Source: Cyclobacteriaceae bacterium
GTDB lineage: Bacteria; Bacteroidota; Bacteroidia; Cytophagales; Cyclobacteriaceae
Assembly: GCA_020832305.1 (NCBI GenBank)
Contig: JAFIEV010000050.1
Location: forward strand, 88,264-152,263
Reading direction: 5' to 3'
DNA length: 64,000 nucleotides
The position numbers were made by a program, and so were the translations under genes. Positions 9,997 through 20,473 of the stretch are shown here, piece after piece. Each line of letters opens with the position of its first letter. The stretch's first letter is position 1. Under the pieces are notes generated by a model that worked only from the letters and a program-made list of their open reading frames with translations, searched no databases and was not told where the DNA came from.

Positions 9997-12462
9997 ATGC
10001 CAAAAGTAGGATATATCGATCCGGCACAGGAAAGAAAGGGTGGCGAAATTAAATTCAGCCCAATACCGGTTAACCAGTATAATAAAGCCATAGAAGATGA
10101 AATGGTTCATTATACTAAGGAGGAGCTTATCCGCATATATCGCGACATGGTTTTCATTCGCGAATTTGAAACCATGCTCAATGAGATAAAAATCAAAGGA
10201 GAATACCAGGGTATTGCCTATAACCATCCTGGCCCGGCCCACTTGTCGATTGGCCAGGAAGCCTCAGCCGTGGGCATGGCCTTTCATCTCGATGTACACG
10301 ATTACATTTTTGGTTCGCATCGCAGCCACGGCGAAATTCTCGCCAAAGGATTGTCTGCCATCGCCAAACTCGACGACGAAACCCTGCTTGACATTATGCA
10401 AAAGTATTGGGATGGCGCAACTTTGCGTCCGGTTGAAAAAAACTTTCAGGGAAGCGTTAAACAACTGGCCACCGATTTTTTACTCTATGGCACCCTTGCT
10501 GAAATCTTTGGCAAAGCTGCCGGCTTTAACAAAGGACTGGGGGGCTCAATGCACGCCTTCTTTTTGCCATTTGGGGTGTATCCCAACAATGCTATTGTTG
10601 GCGGTTCTGCCGATATAGCTACCGGAGCAGCTTTATTTAAAAAGGTGAATCTGAAACCTGGTATTGTGGTTGCCAATATCGGAGATGCCTCTATGGGTTG
10701 CGGCCCGGTTTGGGAAGCCATGTGCTTTGCCAGCATGGACCAATTCAGGCTATTGTGGGAAGGAGAATTTCAGGGTGGCCTGCCCATTATTTTCAACTTC
10801 ATGAACAACCAATATGGTATGGGTGGTCAGACCCGCGGTGAAACCATGGGTTACGACATGCTGGCCAGGGTAGGTGCAGCTTTTGCTCCCTATCAGATGC
10901 ATGCCGAACGGGTAGATGGTTACAATCCTCTAGCCGTAGCTGACATTTTTAAAAGGAAAAAGACCCTGCTCCAGGAGAAGAAAGGGCCTGTTCTTATTGA
11001 CACCCTCACCTATCGATACAGTGGGCACTCTCCCTCTGATGCTTCAAGTTATCGCACAAAAGAAGAAGTGGATGCCTGGCAGAGCGTTGACAGCATCCTG
11101 GGATATGGCGCGTCACTCCTGCGCGCAGGCCTGTGTACAGAATCAGAACTGGAAGCCATCAAAGCTGATAGCGTGGAAAGGGTGAGCAAAGCCTTGAAAC
11201 TGGCTGGAAGTGAAGACATATCGCCCCGTCTCGACCTTGTGTCTAACCCTGATGCCATTGCCGAGCTTATGTTTTCCGATGAGCCGGTAGAAAAATTCGA
11301 TGACCGCGAGCCCCAGGTAAATCACCCGATGGAAGAAAATCCGAGGGTACAGCAAATCAGTAAGAAAGAACGCTATGCCTTTAAAGATGGAAAAGAAGTT
11401 TCTAAAATGAAGGTATATCAACTCAGGGACGGCCTTTTCGAAGCCATCATCGACAGGTTTTACAAAGATCCAACTACGGTTGCCTATGGAGAAGAAAACC
11501 GTGACTGGGGCGGTGCCTTTGCCGTATATCGCGGACTTACTGAGGCCCTTCCCTATAACAGGTTATTCAATTCCCCCATTTCTGAAGGCGCCATAGTGGG
11601 TACAGCTATTGGTTATGCCATGTGCGGCGGAAGGGTAATACCTGAAATAATGTACTGCGATTTCCTCGGCAGATGCGGTGATGAAGTGTTTAACCAATTG
11701 TGCAAATGGCAGGCCATGAGTGGTGGTTTACTGAAAATGCCGGTGGTGATGCGCGTTTCGGTAGGTTCAAAATACGGCGCCCAGCATTCACAGGATTGGT
11801 CCTCTATGGTTGCCATGGTACCGGGAATAAAAGTAATCTTTCCCGTCACCCCATATGATGCCAAAGGCTTGCTCAACACTGCACTAAACGGCTCAGACCC
11901 GGTTATTGTATTTGAAAGCCAGCGGGTATATGACGTAGCTGAATTGTTTCATGAAGAAGGAGTGCCGGAAGGCTATTATGAGATTCCATTCGGAGAGCCT
12001 GATATTAAGCGAAAAGGAAAGGATGTCACTATATTGACCATCGGCTCAACCTTATACACCGCCATCAAAGCGGCCGATGAGCTTAAAGAAAAATTCGGTC
12101 TGGAAGCCGAAGTCATCGATGCAAGGTCACTGATACCTTTTAATTATGAACCGGTTATTGAATCGGTCAAGAAAACCGGTCGCATTCTGCTCGCAAGCGA
12201 TGCCTGTGAAAAAGGTTCTTTCTTAAAGGAAATGGCACAAACCATAAGTGAAACCTGTTTTGATTACCTGGATGCCCCTCCGGTGGTAGTAGGTTCACGA
12301 AACTGGATTACTCCGGCCTATGAAATGGAAAAGTATTTCTTCCCTCAACCGTCGTGGATCATCGATGCCATTCATGAGAAAATCCTACCTCTAGCGGGCC
12401 ATACGCCTGAAAACAATTTTAGCATACAGGAGCAAATCAGAAGAAACCGGCTGGGCGTTTGA
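9997..12462 (+). CDS. 2-oxo acid dehydrogenase E1, fused alpha and beta subunits
   Basis: A thiamine-diphosphate enzyme that decarboxylates a 2-oxo acid, or cleaves an acetoin-like substrate, and acylates the lipoyl arm of E2. Seen in the 821 residues: an alpha part at about 1-430 with [20 protein letters not shown], the substrate channel block [13 protein letters not shown], and a ThDP motif beginning [14 protein letters not shown] and ending NNQYGMGG. The beta part at about 455-821 has [27 protein letters not shown] and [16 protein letters not shown]. Alpha-beta fusion is frequent in Bacteroidota. Its stop overlaps the next gene (TTGA). Membership of a polyol cluster suggests that the natural substrate may be a sugar-derived 2-oxo compound, not pyruvate; that is inference. 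Confidence 0.88.
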   Translation: MPKVGYIDPAQERKGGEIKFSPIPVNQYNKAIEDEMVHYTKEELIRIYRDMVFIREFETMLNEIKIKGEYQGIAYNHPGPAHLSIGQEASAVGMAFHLDVHDYIFGSHRSHGEILAKGLSAIAKLDDETLLDIMQKYWDGATLRPVEKNFQGSVKQLATDFLLYGTLAEIFGKAAGFNKGLGGSMHAFFLPFGVYPNNAIVGGSADIATGAALFKKVNLKPGIVVANIGDASMGCGPVWEAMCFASMDQFRLLWEGEFQGGLPIIFNFMNNQYGMGGQTRGETMGYDMLARVGAAFAPYQMHAERVDGYNPLAVADIFKRKKTLLQEKKGPVLIDTLTYRYSGHSPSDASSYRTKEEVDAWQSVDSILGYGASLLRAGLCTESELEAIKADSVERVSKALKLAGSEDISPRLDLVSNPDAIAELMFSDEPVEKFDDREPQVNHPMEENPRVQQISKKERYAFKDGKEVSKMKVYQLRDGLFEAIIDRFYKDPTTVAYGEENRDWGGAFAVYRGLTEALPYNRLFNSPISEGAIVGTAIGYAMCGGRVIPEIMYCDFLGRCGDEVFNQLCKWQAMSGGLLKMPVVMRVSVGSKYGAQHSQDWSSMVAMVPGIKVIFPVTPYDAKGLLNTALNGSDPVIVFESQRVYDVAELFHEEGVPEGYYEIPFGEPDIKRKGKDVTILTIGSTLYTAIKAADELKEKFGLEAEVIDARSLIPFNYEPVIESVKKTGRILLASDACEKGSFLKEMAQTISETCFDYLDAPPVVVGSRNWITPAYEMEKYFFPQPSWIIDAIHEKILPLAGHTPENNFSIQEQIRRNRLGV

Positions 12463-13667
12463 AAAAGATAGTGATTTTTGGAGCGGGCAAAATTGGCCGC
12501 TCCTTTATTGGTCAGTTATTCAGTCGTGGAGGCTATGAGGTTGTTTTTGCAGATGTTGATCCGGCTATCATCAATGCACTAAACCACCACAGGCAATATA
12601 CGGTCGTTATTAAGAGTGAGGAAGGTGACCATTCACTCATCATTAAAAATGCAAGAGGCATATCTGCACTGCAAACAGATGCTGTGATTTTAGAACTGGC
12701 TACTGCCGACATTGCTGCAGTATGTGTAGGAAAAATGGCATTGGCAAAGGTCATACCTGTACTGGCCAATGCACTTATGCACCGTGAAAAAATCACGCCG
12801 GGCAGGGCATTGGACCTGATCATTGCAGAAAATATGCGAGACGCAGCCGATCTTATAATCGGACAATTAAAAAAATTACTACCCCAAAACTATCCGCTTT
12901 CTCAAAGAATAGGACTTGTGGAAACAAGCATTGGCAAAATGGTACCCATAATGCCGGCAGAATTGCAGAAAAAGGATCCTTTGCTCGTGTATGCCGAACC
13001 TTATAATCAGCTCATCCTCGACAAAGATGCTTTTATCAACCCTATACCTGAAATAGAAGGACTAGAGCCAAAGTCACCAATGAAAGCATGGGTCGACCGA
13101 AAATCTTTCATTCACAATTTCGGACATGCCGCCCTGGTCTATTACGGTAACCTGAAGCACCCCCATTGCCGCTATCTTTATGAATTGCTGGCAAATAGAG
13201 ATGCTTATAATTTCACTTTGAATTGTATGCGGTCTGCGGCGATGGTACTTTTGAAAATGTATCCGGATGTGTTCAAGGCTGATGAACTCGAGGATCACAT
13301 TGCTGATTTGCTCAAAAGATTTGCCAACAAAGCCCTGGGCGATACAGTGTACCGTGTGGGCATGGATATCGGAAGAAAACTGGGCCCCGATGACCGCATC
13401 ATTGGAGTTCTCAGACAGGCACAGCAACAGAAACTAGATATTGATGTCTATTGCCGGGTAGCTGCCATGGCCTTTCATTTCAATGCAGTTGATGACAATG
13501 GAGAGAAATTTGAAGCCGACCGGATACTGATGAAAAGAGTTGAAGCCGATGGTTTGCAAGCCCTGCTAATTAAAATTTGCAAATTTGACAAAAAAGCAGA
13601 TATTGATATTTTAAATCTGATCAACCAATATTACAAAGAATTCGCAGAGAATTCACTTACATATTAA
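12459..13667 (+). CDS. Mannitol-1-phosphate 5-dehydrogenase-like polyol dehydrogenase
   Basis: Seen: 402 residues with an N-terminal Rossmann fold ([16 protein letters not shown]) and the catalytic block [18 protein letters not shown], which holds the Lys-Asn-His set of the long-chain polyol-specific dehydrogenases. The block [12 protein letters not shown] also fits the family. Known: MtlD interconverts mannitol 1-phosphate and fructose 6-phosphate with NAD; relatives act on tagaturonate or fructuronate. No mannitol PTS is nearby, so the substrate may be another hexitol phosphate made by the FGGY kinase at the end of the operon. The start is TTG, overlapping the E1 stop as TTGA, so translation is coupled. 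Family is sure, substrate is not. Confidence 0.8.
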   Translation: MKKIVIFGAGKIGRSFIGQLFSRGGYEVVFADVDPAIINALNHHRQYTVVIKSEEGDHSLIIKNARGISALQTDAVILELATADIAAVCVGKMALAKVIPVLANALMHREKITPGRALDLIIAENMRDAADLIIGQLKKLLPQNYPLSQRIGLVETSIGKMVPIMPAELQKKDPLLVYAEPYNQLILDKDAFINPIPEIEGLEPKSPMKAWVDRKSFIHNFGHAALVYYGNLKHPHCRYLYELLANRDAYNFTLNCMRSAAMVLLKMYPDVFKADELEDHIADLLKRFANKALGDTVYRVGMDIGRKLGPDDRIIGVLRQAQQQKLDIDVYCRVAAMAFHFNAVDDNGEKFEADRILMKRVEADGLQALLIKICKFDKKADIDILNLINQYYKEFAENSLTY

Positions 13668-13681
13668 ATTTTTAACTACTT

Positions 13682-14911
13682 ATGATTGATTCACTGCCAC
13701 GTAAAAAAGCTTTATTGGAATGGCACGCATCTGTTCAAGATGAAATGCCGGCCATCAGAAAATTCAATGCCCACATTCATAGTCCATATTCTTTCAGTGC
13801 TTTTGAGTCTATTGGTCAGACATTTCAACTCGCAAAATCTGAATCCATTTCCGTACTTGGTATCAATGATTTTATCGTTACCGACGGATACGACGAATTT
13901 TCAGAACACGCCTTGCGGTTTAAAATATATCCCATCTTTTGTATTGAATTTATGGGCTTGCTTGCTGAAGAGCAATCACAAGGTATTCGTATCAATGACC
14001 CAAACAATCCCGGCAGAATTTATTTCAGCGGTAAGGGCCTGGCCTATCCGGTAAATCCGGGTAAAAAAGTAAATGATACGCTAAAGTTTGTAAAAAATGA
14101 AAGCAACCGCCAAACAGCTGTCATGATTTTTAAGCTTGACCAGCATCTGAAGAAAATCAAAGCTCCATTCAGACTCAGTTTTCAGGAAGTTAAGAAAACA
14201 TTTGCTATGGATCTGGTAAGGGAGAGACATATTGCAAAAGCGATTAGAGCAAAGGTTTTTGAATATTACGACACCGACAAAGAGCGGAAGGAATTCTTCA
14301 CTTTGTTATTTGGTGGCAAACATGTAAAGTCGGGTCTCAATCATTATGCAGATCTCGAAAATGAAATTCGGTCTAATTTACTCAAATCCGGGGGTGAAGC
14401 CTTTGTTCCTGAAGACCCAAAGGCTTTTCTGTCATTGGATGAGATCATCGAAATCATCCTGAAAATGGGAGGTATTCCCACCTACCCGGTCCTGCTCGAT
14501 GACCCGGCTGGCAATTTTACAGCTTATGAGGGTGATTTTGAAAAGCTTCATCAGGAACTTTCCAAAAGGAATATCAGCTCCATTGAACTCATTCCTACAC
14601 GCAACAATGCAGAGGTACTGAAAAAATTTGTAGCGTTTTTTCACGAAAAATCCTATATTATCACCTTCGGCACAGAGCACAATACCCCTGAACTAACTCC
14701 ATTAAGCCTGTCTTGCCGGAAAAACGATGCATTGGATGAGCAGATCCTGAGCATTGGCTATGAAGGTGTCTGCTTGCTGGCTGCTCATCAATATTTAATA
14801 TCAAAAGAAGAAGAAGGCCTGCTCGATGTTTCCGGAAAGTTTAAAGCTGAAGCCAGAAATGAATTTGTAAAAATTGGCCGTGCAGTCATCGATCGCTTTG
14901 TTCAACCCTGA
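13682..14911 (+). CDS. PHP-domain metal-dependent hydrolase
   Basis: Seen: 409 residues. The first PHP motif is FNAHIHSPYSFSAF (H31 and H33), the second block is LGINDFIVTDGYDEF, and a late metal-ligand histidine sits in TFGTEHNTPELTPL at about 325. Known: PHP proteins use a multi-metal site to hydrolyse phosphoesters (for example histidinol phosphatase and nucleoside monophosphatases). It lies 14 bases after the mannitol-1-phosphate-dehydrogenase-like gene and 20 before the aldolase fusion, so it belongs to the same operon. A sugar-phosphate phosphatase role, or removal of a toxic sugar phosphate, is the natural guess. It is not a HisK orthologue judging by length. Confidence 0.75.
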   Translation: MIDSLPRKKALLEWHASVQDEMPAIRKFNAHIHSPYSFSAFESIGQTFQLAKSESISVLGINDFIVTDGYDEFSEHALRFKIYPIFCIEFMGLLAEEQSQGIRINDPNNPGRIYFSGKGLAYPVNPGKKVNDTLKFVKNESNRQTAVMIFKLDQHLKKIKAPFRLSFQEVKKTFAMDLVRERHIAKAIRAKVFEYYDTDKERKEFFTLLFGGKHVKSGLNHYADLENEIRSNLLKSGGEAFVPEDPKAFLSLDEIIEIILKMGGIPTYPVLLDDPAGNFTAYEGDFEKLHQELSKRNISSIELIPTRNNAEVLKKFVAFFHEKSYIITFGTEHNTPELTPLSLSCRKNDALDEQILSIGYEGVCLLAAHQYLISKEEEGLLDVSGKFKAEARNEFVKIGRAVIDRFVQP

Positions 14912-14931
14912 TAGCATTAAGAATAGCGGAA

Positions 14932-16923
14932 ATGAATAACAATAGTAAAATGAAAGAGGAACTGGATCAGTTGATTTCCATATCGCGCTTTTTGGGAGCC
15001 GATAAGAATTACGTAATTGCCGGAGGGGGAAACACTTCAGTGAAAGACGAAAATACACTGTTTGTAAAAGCCAGTGGTTTTGCATTGTCGACCATCCATG
15101 AAGGCGGGTTTGTTGCTTTATCCAGGGAAATGTTGAGCGACATTCACCGAAAAAAATATCCCGATAATCCGCAGGTACGCGAAGAAGAAGTAAAAAATGA
15201 CCTCTTAAGATGTCGCTTATTTCCAGCCAAAAACCAGCGTCCATCGGTAGAAGCTTCTCTCCATGATGTTATAGACTATCGTTTCGTTGTGCATTTACAT
15301 CCTACATTCGTCAATGGTGTACTCTGTGCCGTGCATGGCAAAAAACATATAAAGGAAATGTTTGGCAACCGGGCCCTCTTTGTTCCATATACCGATCCTG
15401 GTTACATACTTTTTAAAGACGTGCAGGAAGAGCTTGAAAAGTGGAAAAACACTTACGGTTCACAACCAAAAATAATCTTTCTTGAAAACCATGGTGTTTT
15501 TGTGGGGGCAGATACTGTAGATGAAATCAAAACAATTTATCTGGAAATACGCAGTGAAATCCTGCGCAAAAGCGGAGGCGAACCCATCATAGAAAAACTG
15601 CCTGTCGAAGACCGGGTAAGCGAAATCATGCCTGCACTTCGCGGCATACTTTCATCGAGTGGCTATAAAACCCTAAGAATCAGAAACAATACCCTCATAC
15701 ATAGCTTTGTTAAGGATAAAACTTCTTTTCAATCTGTGGAGCTGCCCTTCAATCCTGATGGCATAGTATATTGCAAAGCCAGGCCATTATTTCTCGATCT
15801 TGACGGTTTAGAAGATAGCGATCGCATCGATCTGGTAAAAAGGGCAATTTATACATACCGAAAAAATTTTGGTTATGACCCTAAAGTAATTGCGCTCAAA
15901 GGACTGGGTTTAATAGCCTCAGGCGATAACTCAGCTGCTGCCGATATTATCCTCGATGTATTTGAAGACAACATGAAAATTGCCTGGTACAGCCGCCATT
16001 TTGGAGGCCCCCAATTTCTTTCTGAAGAAGCCGTACAGTTTATAGATAACTGGGAAGTAGAAAATTTTAGAAGGCTGGTCTCTAAAGGTCAGAGCGGTGG
16101 CAGGGTAGAAAACAAAGTTGCTATAGTTACCGGAGGGGCTCAGGGATTTGGTCTTGGCATCGTTAAAGGCTTGCTAGCAGAAGGGGCCAATGTAGTAATT
16201 GCCGACATTAACCTGCAAACCGGAAAAGAGGCTGTTGAATCACTCAGCCCACTATTGAAGAAAAATGATGTGACCTTTATTCGGGTGAATATTACCCAGG
16301 CGGGAGAAGTTAAAAGACTGATCAGTGAAACCGTTAAAAATTTCGGCGGGCTTGACCTGCTGGTATGTAATGCCGGAGTACTGCGCGCTGGAAGTCTGGA
16401 AGAACTAGATGAAAGGGATTTTGACTTTGTGACAGATGTAAACTACAAAGGATATTTTCTCTGTGCCAAATATGGTTCTGTACCAATGAAAATTCAATAC
16501 CAGGCAAACAAAGCTTTGTTTAGTGATATAGTACAAATCAACAGCAAATCAGGGCTTCAAGGCAGCAATAAAAACTTTGCTTATGCAGGTAGTAAGTTCG
16601 GAGCCATCGGCCTTACCCAATCTTTTGCACTGGAACTTACTCCATGGAATATTAAGGTGAATGCCATTTGTCCGGGCAATTATTTTGAAGGGCCTTTATG
16701 GTCTGATCCCGACAATGGTTTGTTTGCCCAGTATCTGCGCACCGGCAAGGTACCCGGAGCCACCAGCCTGAATGATGTTAAAGTATTTTACGAACAAAAA
16801 GTACCTATGGGGCGCGGCTGTTTGCCCGAAGATGTCGTAAAAGCAATTATATACATAGCCGAACAACAATATGAAACCGGCCAGGCTATTCCTGTTTCCG
16901 GTGGACAGGTAATGCTCAAATAA
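14932..16923 (+). CDS. Bifunctional class II aldolase / short-chain dehydrogenase
   Basis: Seen: 663 residues. The N-terminal about 390 form a class II aldolase/adducin domain: GGGNTSVKD, Zn-binding histidines in VVHLHPTFVNG and a third in LENHGVFVGADT. The C-terminal about 265 form an SDR: IVTGGAQGFGLGI, CNAGV, and the catalytic Ser-Tyr-Lys in INSKSGLQGSNKNFAYAGSK. The SDR half resembles sorbitol-6-phosphate 2-dehydrogenase in the QINSKSG and LTQSFALEL blocks. Known: fusions of this layout include rhamnulose-1-phosphate aldolase/lactaldehyde dehydrogenase. Here it probably cleaves a ketose 1-phosphate to DHAP and an aldehyde, and oxidises or reduces an alcohol partner. The exact substrate is unknown. 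Confidence 0.85.
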   Translation: MNNNSKMKEELDQLISISRFLGADKNYVIAGGGNTSVKDENTLFVKASGFALSTIHEGGFVALSREMLSDIHRKKYPDNPQVREEEVKNDLLRCRLFPAKNQRPSVEASLHDVIDYRFVVHLHPTFVNGVLCAVHGKKHIKEMFGNRALFVPYTDPGYILFKDVQEELEKWKNTYGSQPKIIFLENHGVFVGADTVDEIKTIYLEIRSEILRKSGGEPIIEKLPVEDRVSEIMPALRGILSSSGYKTLRIRNNTLIHSFVKDKTSFQSVELPFNPDGIVYCKARPLFLDLDGLEDSDRIDLVKRAIYTYRKNFGYDPKVIALKGLGLIASGDNSAAADIILDVFEDNMKIAWYSRHFGGPQFLSEEAVQFIDNWEVENFRRLVSKGQSGGRVENKVAIVTGGAQGFGLGIVKGLLAEGANVVIADINLQTGKEAVESLSPLLKKNDVTFIRVNITQAGEVKRLISETVKNFGGLDLLVCNAGVLRAGSLEELDERDFDFVTDVNYKGYFLCAKYGSVPMKIQYQANKALFSDIVQINSKSGLQGSNKNFAYAGSKFGAIGLTQSFALELTPWNIKVNAICPGNYFEGPLWSDPDNGLFAQYLRTGKVPGATSLNDVKVFYEQKVPMGRGCLPEDVVKAIIYIAEQQYETGQAIPVSGGQVMLK

Positions 16924-16950
16924 TTTATACCACACCATTAAAACATAAAA

Positions 16951-18213
16951 ATGAAAACCAAAGCTGTAAGATTATACGGAAAAAACGATCTCAGACTGGA
17001 AGAATTTGAACTCCCTGCTATAAAAGATGATGAAATTCTGGCTGAAGTAATCAGCGATAGTTTATGTATGTCATCCTACAAGGCGGTAACTCAGGGCGCC
17101 GATCACAAAAGGGTGCCCGACAACGTTGCCGAATTTCCAGTCATTATTGGGCATGAATTTGCCGGCAGAATTCTGGAGGTTGGTAAAAAGTGGCAACATA
17201 AATATAAAGCAGGCAGTAAATTTGCTATTCAGCCTGCGCTGAATTACAAAGGAAGCCTCGATGCCCCGGGTTATTCCTATCAGTTTATAGGAGGAGATGC
17301 AACGCATATCATCATACCCAATGAAGTAATGGAGATGAACTGTCTGCTCGACTATACCGGAGAAGGCTTTTTTCCGGCCTCGCTTTCAGAGCCTTATTCT
17401 TGTGTTGCAGGCACTTTTCACGCACATTACCATACCCAATATGGAAGTTATGTCCATAACATGGGAATTGTAGAAGGCGGTAAAATGGCAATTCTGGCAG
17501 GTGCCGGCCCTATGGGCATGGCGGCGATTGACTATATTATCCACTGCGACCGGAGACCTTCCTTATTGGTAGTTACTGACATCTCGCAAGACAGACTCGA
17601 TTGGGTGTCAAAACAATTGAGCCCAGATGAAGCCGCTAAAAACGGCGTGAAACTGATTTACCTTAATACAACGGAAGAAAAAAATCCTGCCGAAGCGCTT
17701 AAAGCCCTGAGTGATGGGAAAGGCTATGATGATGTGCTGGTATTTGCACCGGTCAGGCCAGTGGTTGAACTGGCAGATGCCATATTGGGATACGATGGTT
17801 GTCTTAACTTTTTTGCCGGCCCATCTAATCCCGATTTCAAAGCTGAATTCAATTTCTACAATGCCCACTACCAGTTCACCCACATTGTAGGTACCAGTGG
17901 AGGTAATACCGATGATATGATTGAATCACTTGACATGATGTCAAAGCGTTTGATTAATCCTGCCATACTCGTAACACACATTGGAGGCTTAAATGCCGTT
18001 ATTGATACCACCAAAAACCTTCCGCACGTACCGGGTAGCAAAAAGATGATGTATACCCAGGTAGATCTGCCGCTTACAGCCCTTGCAGATTTTGCTGAAA
18101 AAGGAAAAACCGATCCCCTATTCAGAAAATTACATGAGCTGGTTGAAAAAAATAATGGATTATGGTCTGTTGAAGCTGAAAAATATTTATTAGAAAATGC
18201 TCCAAAAATCTGA
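16951..18213 (+). CDS. L-sorbose-1-phosphate reductase-like zinc alcohol dehydrogenase
   Basis: Seen: 420 residues of the medium-chain dehydrogenase superfamily, with IIGHEFAGRILEVG as the zinc/GroES block and GAGPMGMAAIDYI as the nucleotide-binding block. The start (AVRLYGKNDLRLEEFELP), the SDSLCMSSYKAVTQGADHKRVP block, the LNFFAGP block and the HIVGTSGGNTDDM block recall SorE of Klebsiella, which reduces L-sorbose 1-phosphate to D-glucitol 6-phosphate. SorE-like identity is from memory of the family and fits the hexitol-phosphate dehydrogenases around it. It is in the operon, 27 bases after the aldolase fusion, and overlaps the next gene by 17 bases. Confidence 0.78.
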   Translation: MKTKAVRLYGKNDLRLEEFELPAIKDDEILAEVISDSLCMSSYKAVTQGADHKRVPDNVAEFPVIIGHEFAGRILEVGKKWQHKYKAGSKFAIQPALNYKGSLDAPGYSYQFIGGDATHIIIPNEVMEMNCLLDYTGEGFFPASLSEPYSCVAGTFHAHYHTQYGSYVHNMGIVEGGKMAILAGAGPMGMAAIDYIIHCDRRPSLLVVTDISQDRLDWVSKQLSPDEAAKNGVKLIYLNTTEEKNPAEALKALSDGKGYDDVLVFAPVRPVVELADAILGYDGCLNFFAGPSNPDFKAEFNFYNAHYQFTHIVGTSGGNTDDMIESLDMMSKRLINPAILVTHIGGLNAVIDTTKNLPHVPGSKKMMYTQVDLPLTALADFAEKGKTDPLFRKLHELVEKNNGLWSVEAEKYLLENAPKI

Positions 18214-18934
18214 TCAACTCAAAGGAAAAGTTGCCTTAGTTACCGGTGCAACGCGAGGTATTGGTAAAGCGATAGCTATACGTTTGGCCAGCAAAGGTGT
18301 AAATTTACTCATAACCGGCCGGTCGGTTGACAAATTATGTGAAATATGTAACCTGGCGGGTAAGTATGAAGTAAAGATTCATTCTCTTGTGGCAGATATC
18401 AAAGACCCTGATACGCCTGCTATGCTCATGGAAGACCTAAGGTATCATTTTGGCAAGCTCGACTACCTTATAAATAATGCAGGTGCCGCATTTGCCAAAC
18501 CCTTTGAAAATACCACCCCTGAAGACTGGGATTATCTTATGAACGTCAATGCAAAAGCGCCTTACTTCGTCTGCAGGGAAGCTATTCCCTTGTTAAAAGA
18601 ATCTCAGTCCGGCAGTATTGTAAACATTTCGTCAGTGGTAGGCAGACTGGGCTATGAAATGCAATCGGCCTACAGCGCATCAAAACATGCTTTAATGGGT
18701 TTTACCAAAGTCCTGGCCAAAGAATTAAAGCCATATAATATACGTGTACACGCTGTTGCCCCCGGAGGAGTTGCCACCGAAATGATCGACCGGATGCGCC
18801 CTGATATTCTTCCAGAAGAGCTTATTCAACCTGAAGAAGTGGCCGAGGTTGTGGATTTTCTGCTCAATTTCAGAGGAAATGCCATTATTGACCAAATTAA
18901 TTTGCGCAGGGTAAGTGGTGTGCCCTGGCAGTAA
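18197..18934 (+). CDS. Short-chain dehydrogenase/reductase
   Basis: Seen: 245 residues, a classical SDR. The cofactor loop is VTGATRGIGKAIA, the structural motif is NNAGAAF, and the catalytic set lies in SIVNISSVVG and SAYSASK. Known: such enzymes are NAD(P)-dependent oxidoreductases with very diverse substrates. It begins inside the end of the sorbose-1-phosphate reductase-like gene and precedes the kinase by 23 bases, so it is a pathway enzyme of the island. It may oxidise the free polyol to the ketose that the kinase then phosphorylates; this is inference from gene order. Confidence 0.85.
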   Translation: MLQKSDQLKGKVALVTGATRGIGKAIAIRLASKGVNLLITGRSVDKLCEICNLAGKYEVKIHSLVADIKDPDTPAMLMEDLRYHFGKLDYLINNAGAAFAKPFENTTPEDWDYLMNVNAKAPYFVCREAIPLLKESQSGSIVNISSVVGRLGYEMQSAYSASKHALMGFTKVLAKELKPYNIRVHAVAPGGVATEMIDRMRPDILPEELIQPEEVAEVVDFLLNFRGNAIIDQINLRRVSGVPWQ

Positions 18935-18957
18935 ATGTTTTATTTAAAAGAATTACA

Positions 18958-20472
18958 ATGGACATGATGAAAGAGGTATTTTTTGCCATACTCGACGTAG
19001 GAAAAACCAATAAAAAGGTACTCATATACAATGCTTCCCTGCAAATGGTAGACCAGAAATCGAGAAGATTTGATGAAAAAGTGGAAGGCAACCTCAGACT
19101 ATATGATGTGGAAGGTGTAATGGAATGGTTCACACAAACCCTTCGTAAATTTGCTGAAAAATATCCTATCGAAGTAATTTCGGTAACTACACATGGCGCT
19201 ACCTTTGTTTTATGTGACCAGGATGGCAATATTGCAGTTCCTGAAATATCTTATACCACCGAGCCCGGAGAAGTTTTTCATAAAGAATTTTATGACAAAT
19301 TTGGCAGCGCCATTGAGCTGCAGCAAAAAACCTTTACACCTGAATTCAGCGCCTTGATTAATACGGCCAAAGGCATCTATTTTTCTCAGAAAAACTATCC
19401 GGAAAAATTTAAAAATGCCAGGTATCTGCTCAATTTCCCTCAATATTTTACTTTTCAGCTTTGTAAAAAAGCCTGTTATGAACCTACCTATGTAGGTAAC
19501 CACTCCTACCTTTGGGATTTTGACAATAATCAATGGTCTTTTATGGCAGATGCACTGGGCATACGGCACCTGCTACCAGATGTTTTTCTGAATAATTGGG
19601 AACCAGCTGGTAACCTGACAGAAGAAATGGCCAGAAAGACCGGGTTATCGACCAACGTAAAAGTTACCCCCGGAATACATGACTCAAATTCATCATTATT
19701 ACCTTATTTGCTAACGCAAAAGGAAGATTTTATTCTTAACTCTACCGGCACCTGGTGTGTCGTTATGCGTGAACGCGAAAAGGCCCAGCTCAAAGATCAT
19801 GAATTGGGCAAAGTGGTTTTCTTTAATCTGAATGCTTTTTTAAAACCTCTGAAAACAGCCATTTTCCTTGGCGGTTTTGAATTTGACCAATACCAAAGGA
19901 TTATTGAAAGTATCCATGGTAAACATGAAATACCTCATTTTGACGCTGCCCTGGCTTCCGCTCTGATAGCCGAAAAGAAATTATTTATACTACCTTCAAT
20001 AGCCACCGGTACCGGGCAGTTCCCTGATGCTGAGGCAAAGGTAATTGAAGGGAACAAAGTCTGGAAGTACCGCGACCTGCTGAATGGCACTGATGAAATC
20101 CCCTCCTTTTTTAATGATTTAAAAACCGCATATACCGTATTAAACCTCAGCCTGGCAGTTCAGACCTATGTAGCTTTTGAACGAGCCGATATGGTCGATG
20201 GCATGCCTGTATTCACGGAAGGTGGTTTCAGTAAAAACGACACTTATAATGCCTTAATGACGGCATTTTATCCGAACTCATCATTTTTCCTGACCAACCT
20301 TCAGGAAGCTACCGCCTATGGCGCGGCAATGTGTGCCCTGGCCTGCCATCAGCAGAAGTCCCTCCATGACATAGCCGGAAAAGTACAATTGGAAAAAACT
20401 CCGGTAGCCGTGTATAATAATGAACAAATTCGCGATTACATGAATACGTTCATTACTTTATTGGGACAATGA
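18958..20472 (+). CDS. FGGY-family carbohydrate kinase
   Basis: Seen: 504 residues with the phosphate-1-like block FAILDVGKTNKKVLIYN, the THGATFVLCDQDG block, the likely catalytic-base block TPGIHDSNSSLLPYL, and a C-terminal FTEGGFSKNDTYNALM nucleotide site. The start could be any of three close methionines (18958, 18964, 18967). Known: FGGY kinases phosphorylate ketoses or polyols (rhamnulose, fuculose, xylulose, ribitol). It resembles the rhamnulokinase/fuculokinase branch more than xylulokinase. It is the last gene of the island and ends one base from the convergent ctlX-like gene. It probably supplies the sugar phosphate used by the upstream dehydrogenases and aldolase. Confidence 0.82.
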   Translation: MDMMKEVFFAILDVGKTNKKVLIYNASLQMVDQKSRRFDEKVEGNLRLYDVEGVMEWFTQTLRKFAEKYPIEVISVTTHGATFVLCDQDGNIAVPEISYTTEPGEVFHKEFYDKFGSAIELQQKTFTPEFSALINTAKGIYFSQKNYPEKFKNARYLLNFPQYFTFQLCKKACYEPTYVGNHSYLWDFDNNQWSFMADALGIRHLLPDVFLNNWEPAGNLTEEMARKTGLSTNVKVTPGIHDSNSSLLPYLLTQKEDFILNSTGTWCVVMREREKAQLKDHELGKVVFFNLNAFLKPLKTAIFLGGFEFDQYQRIIESIHGKHEIPHFDAALASALIAEKKLFILPSIATGTGQFPDAEAKVIEGNKVWKYRDLLNGTDEIPSFFNDLKTAYTVLNLSLAVQTYVAFERADMVDGMPVFTEGGFSKNDTYNALMTAFYPNSSFFLTNLQEATAYGAAMCALACHQQKSLHDIAGKVQLEKTPVAVYNNEQIRDYMNTFITLLGQ

Positions 20473-20473
20473 T

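Noticed and set aside
14801..15244. Long minus-strand frame across the PHP/aldolase gene junction
   Set aside because: It is antisense to two well-supported genes and shows no domain.
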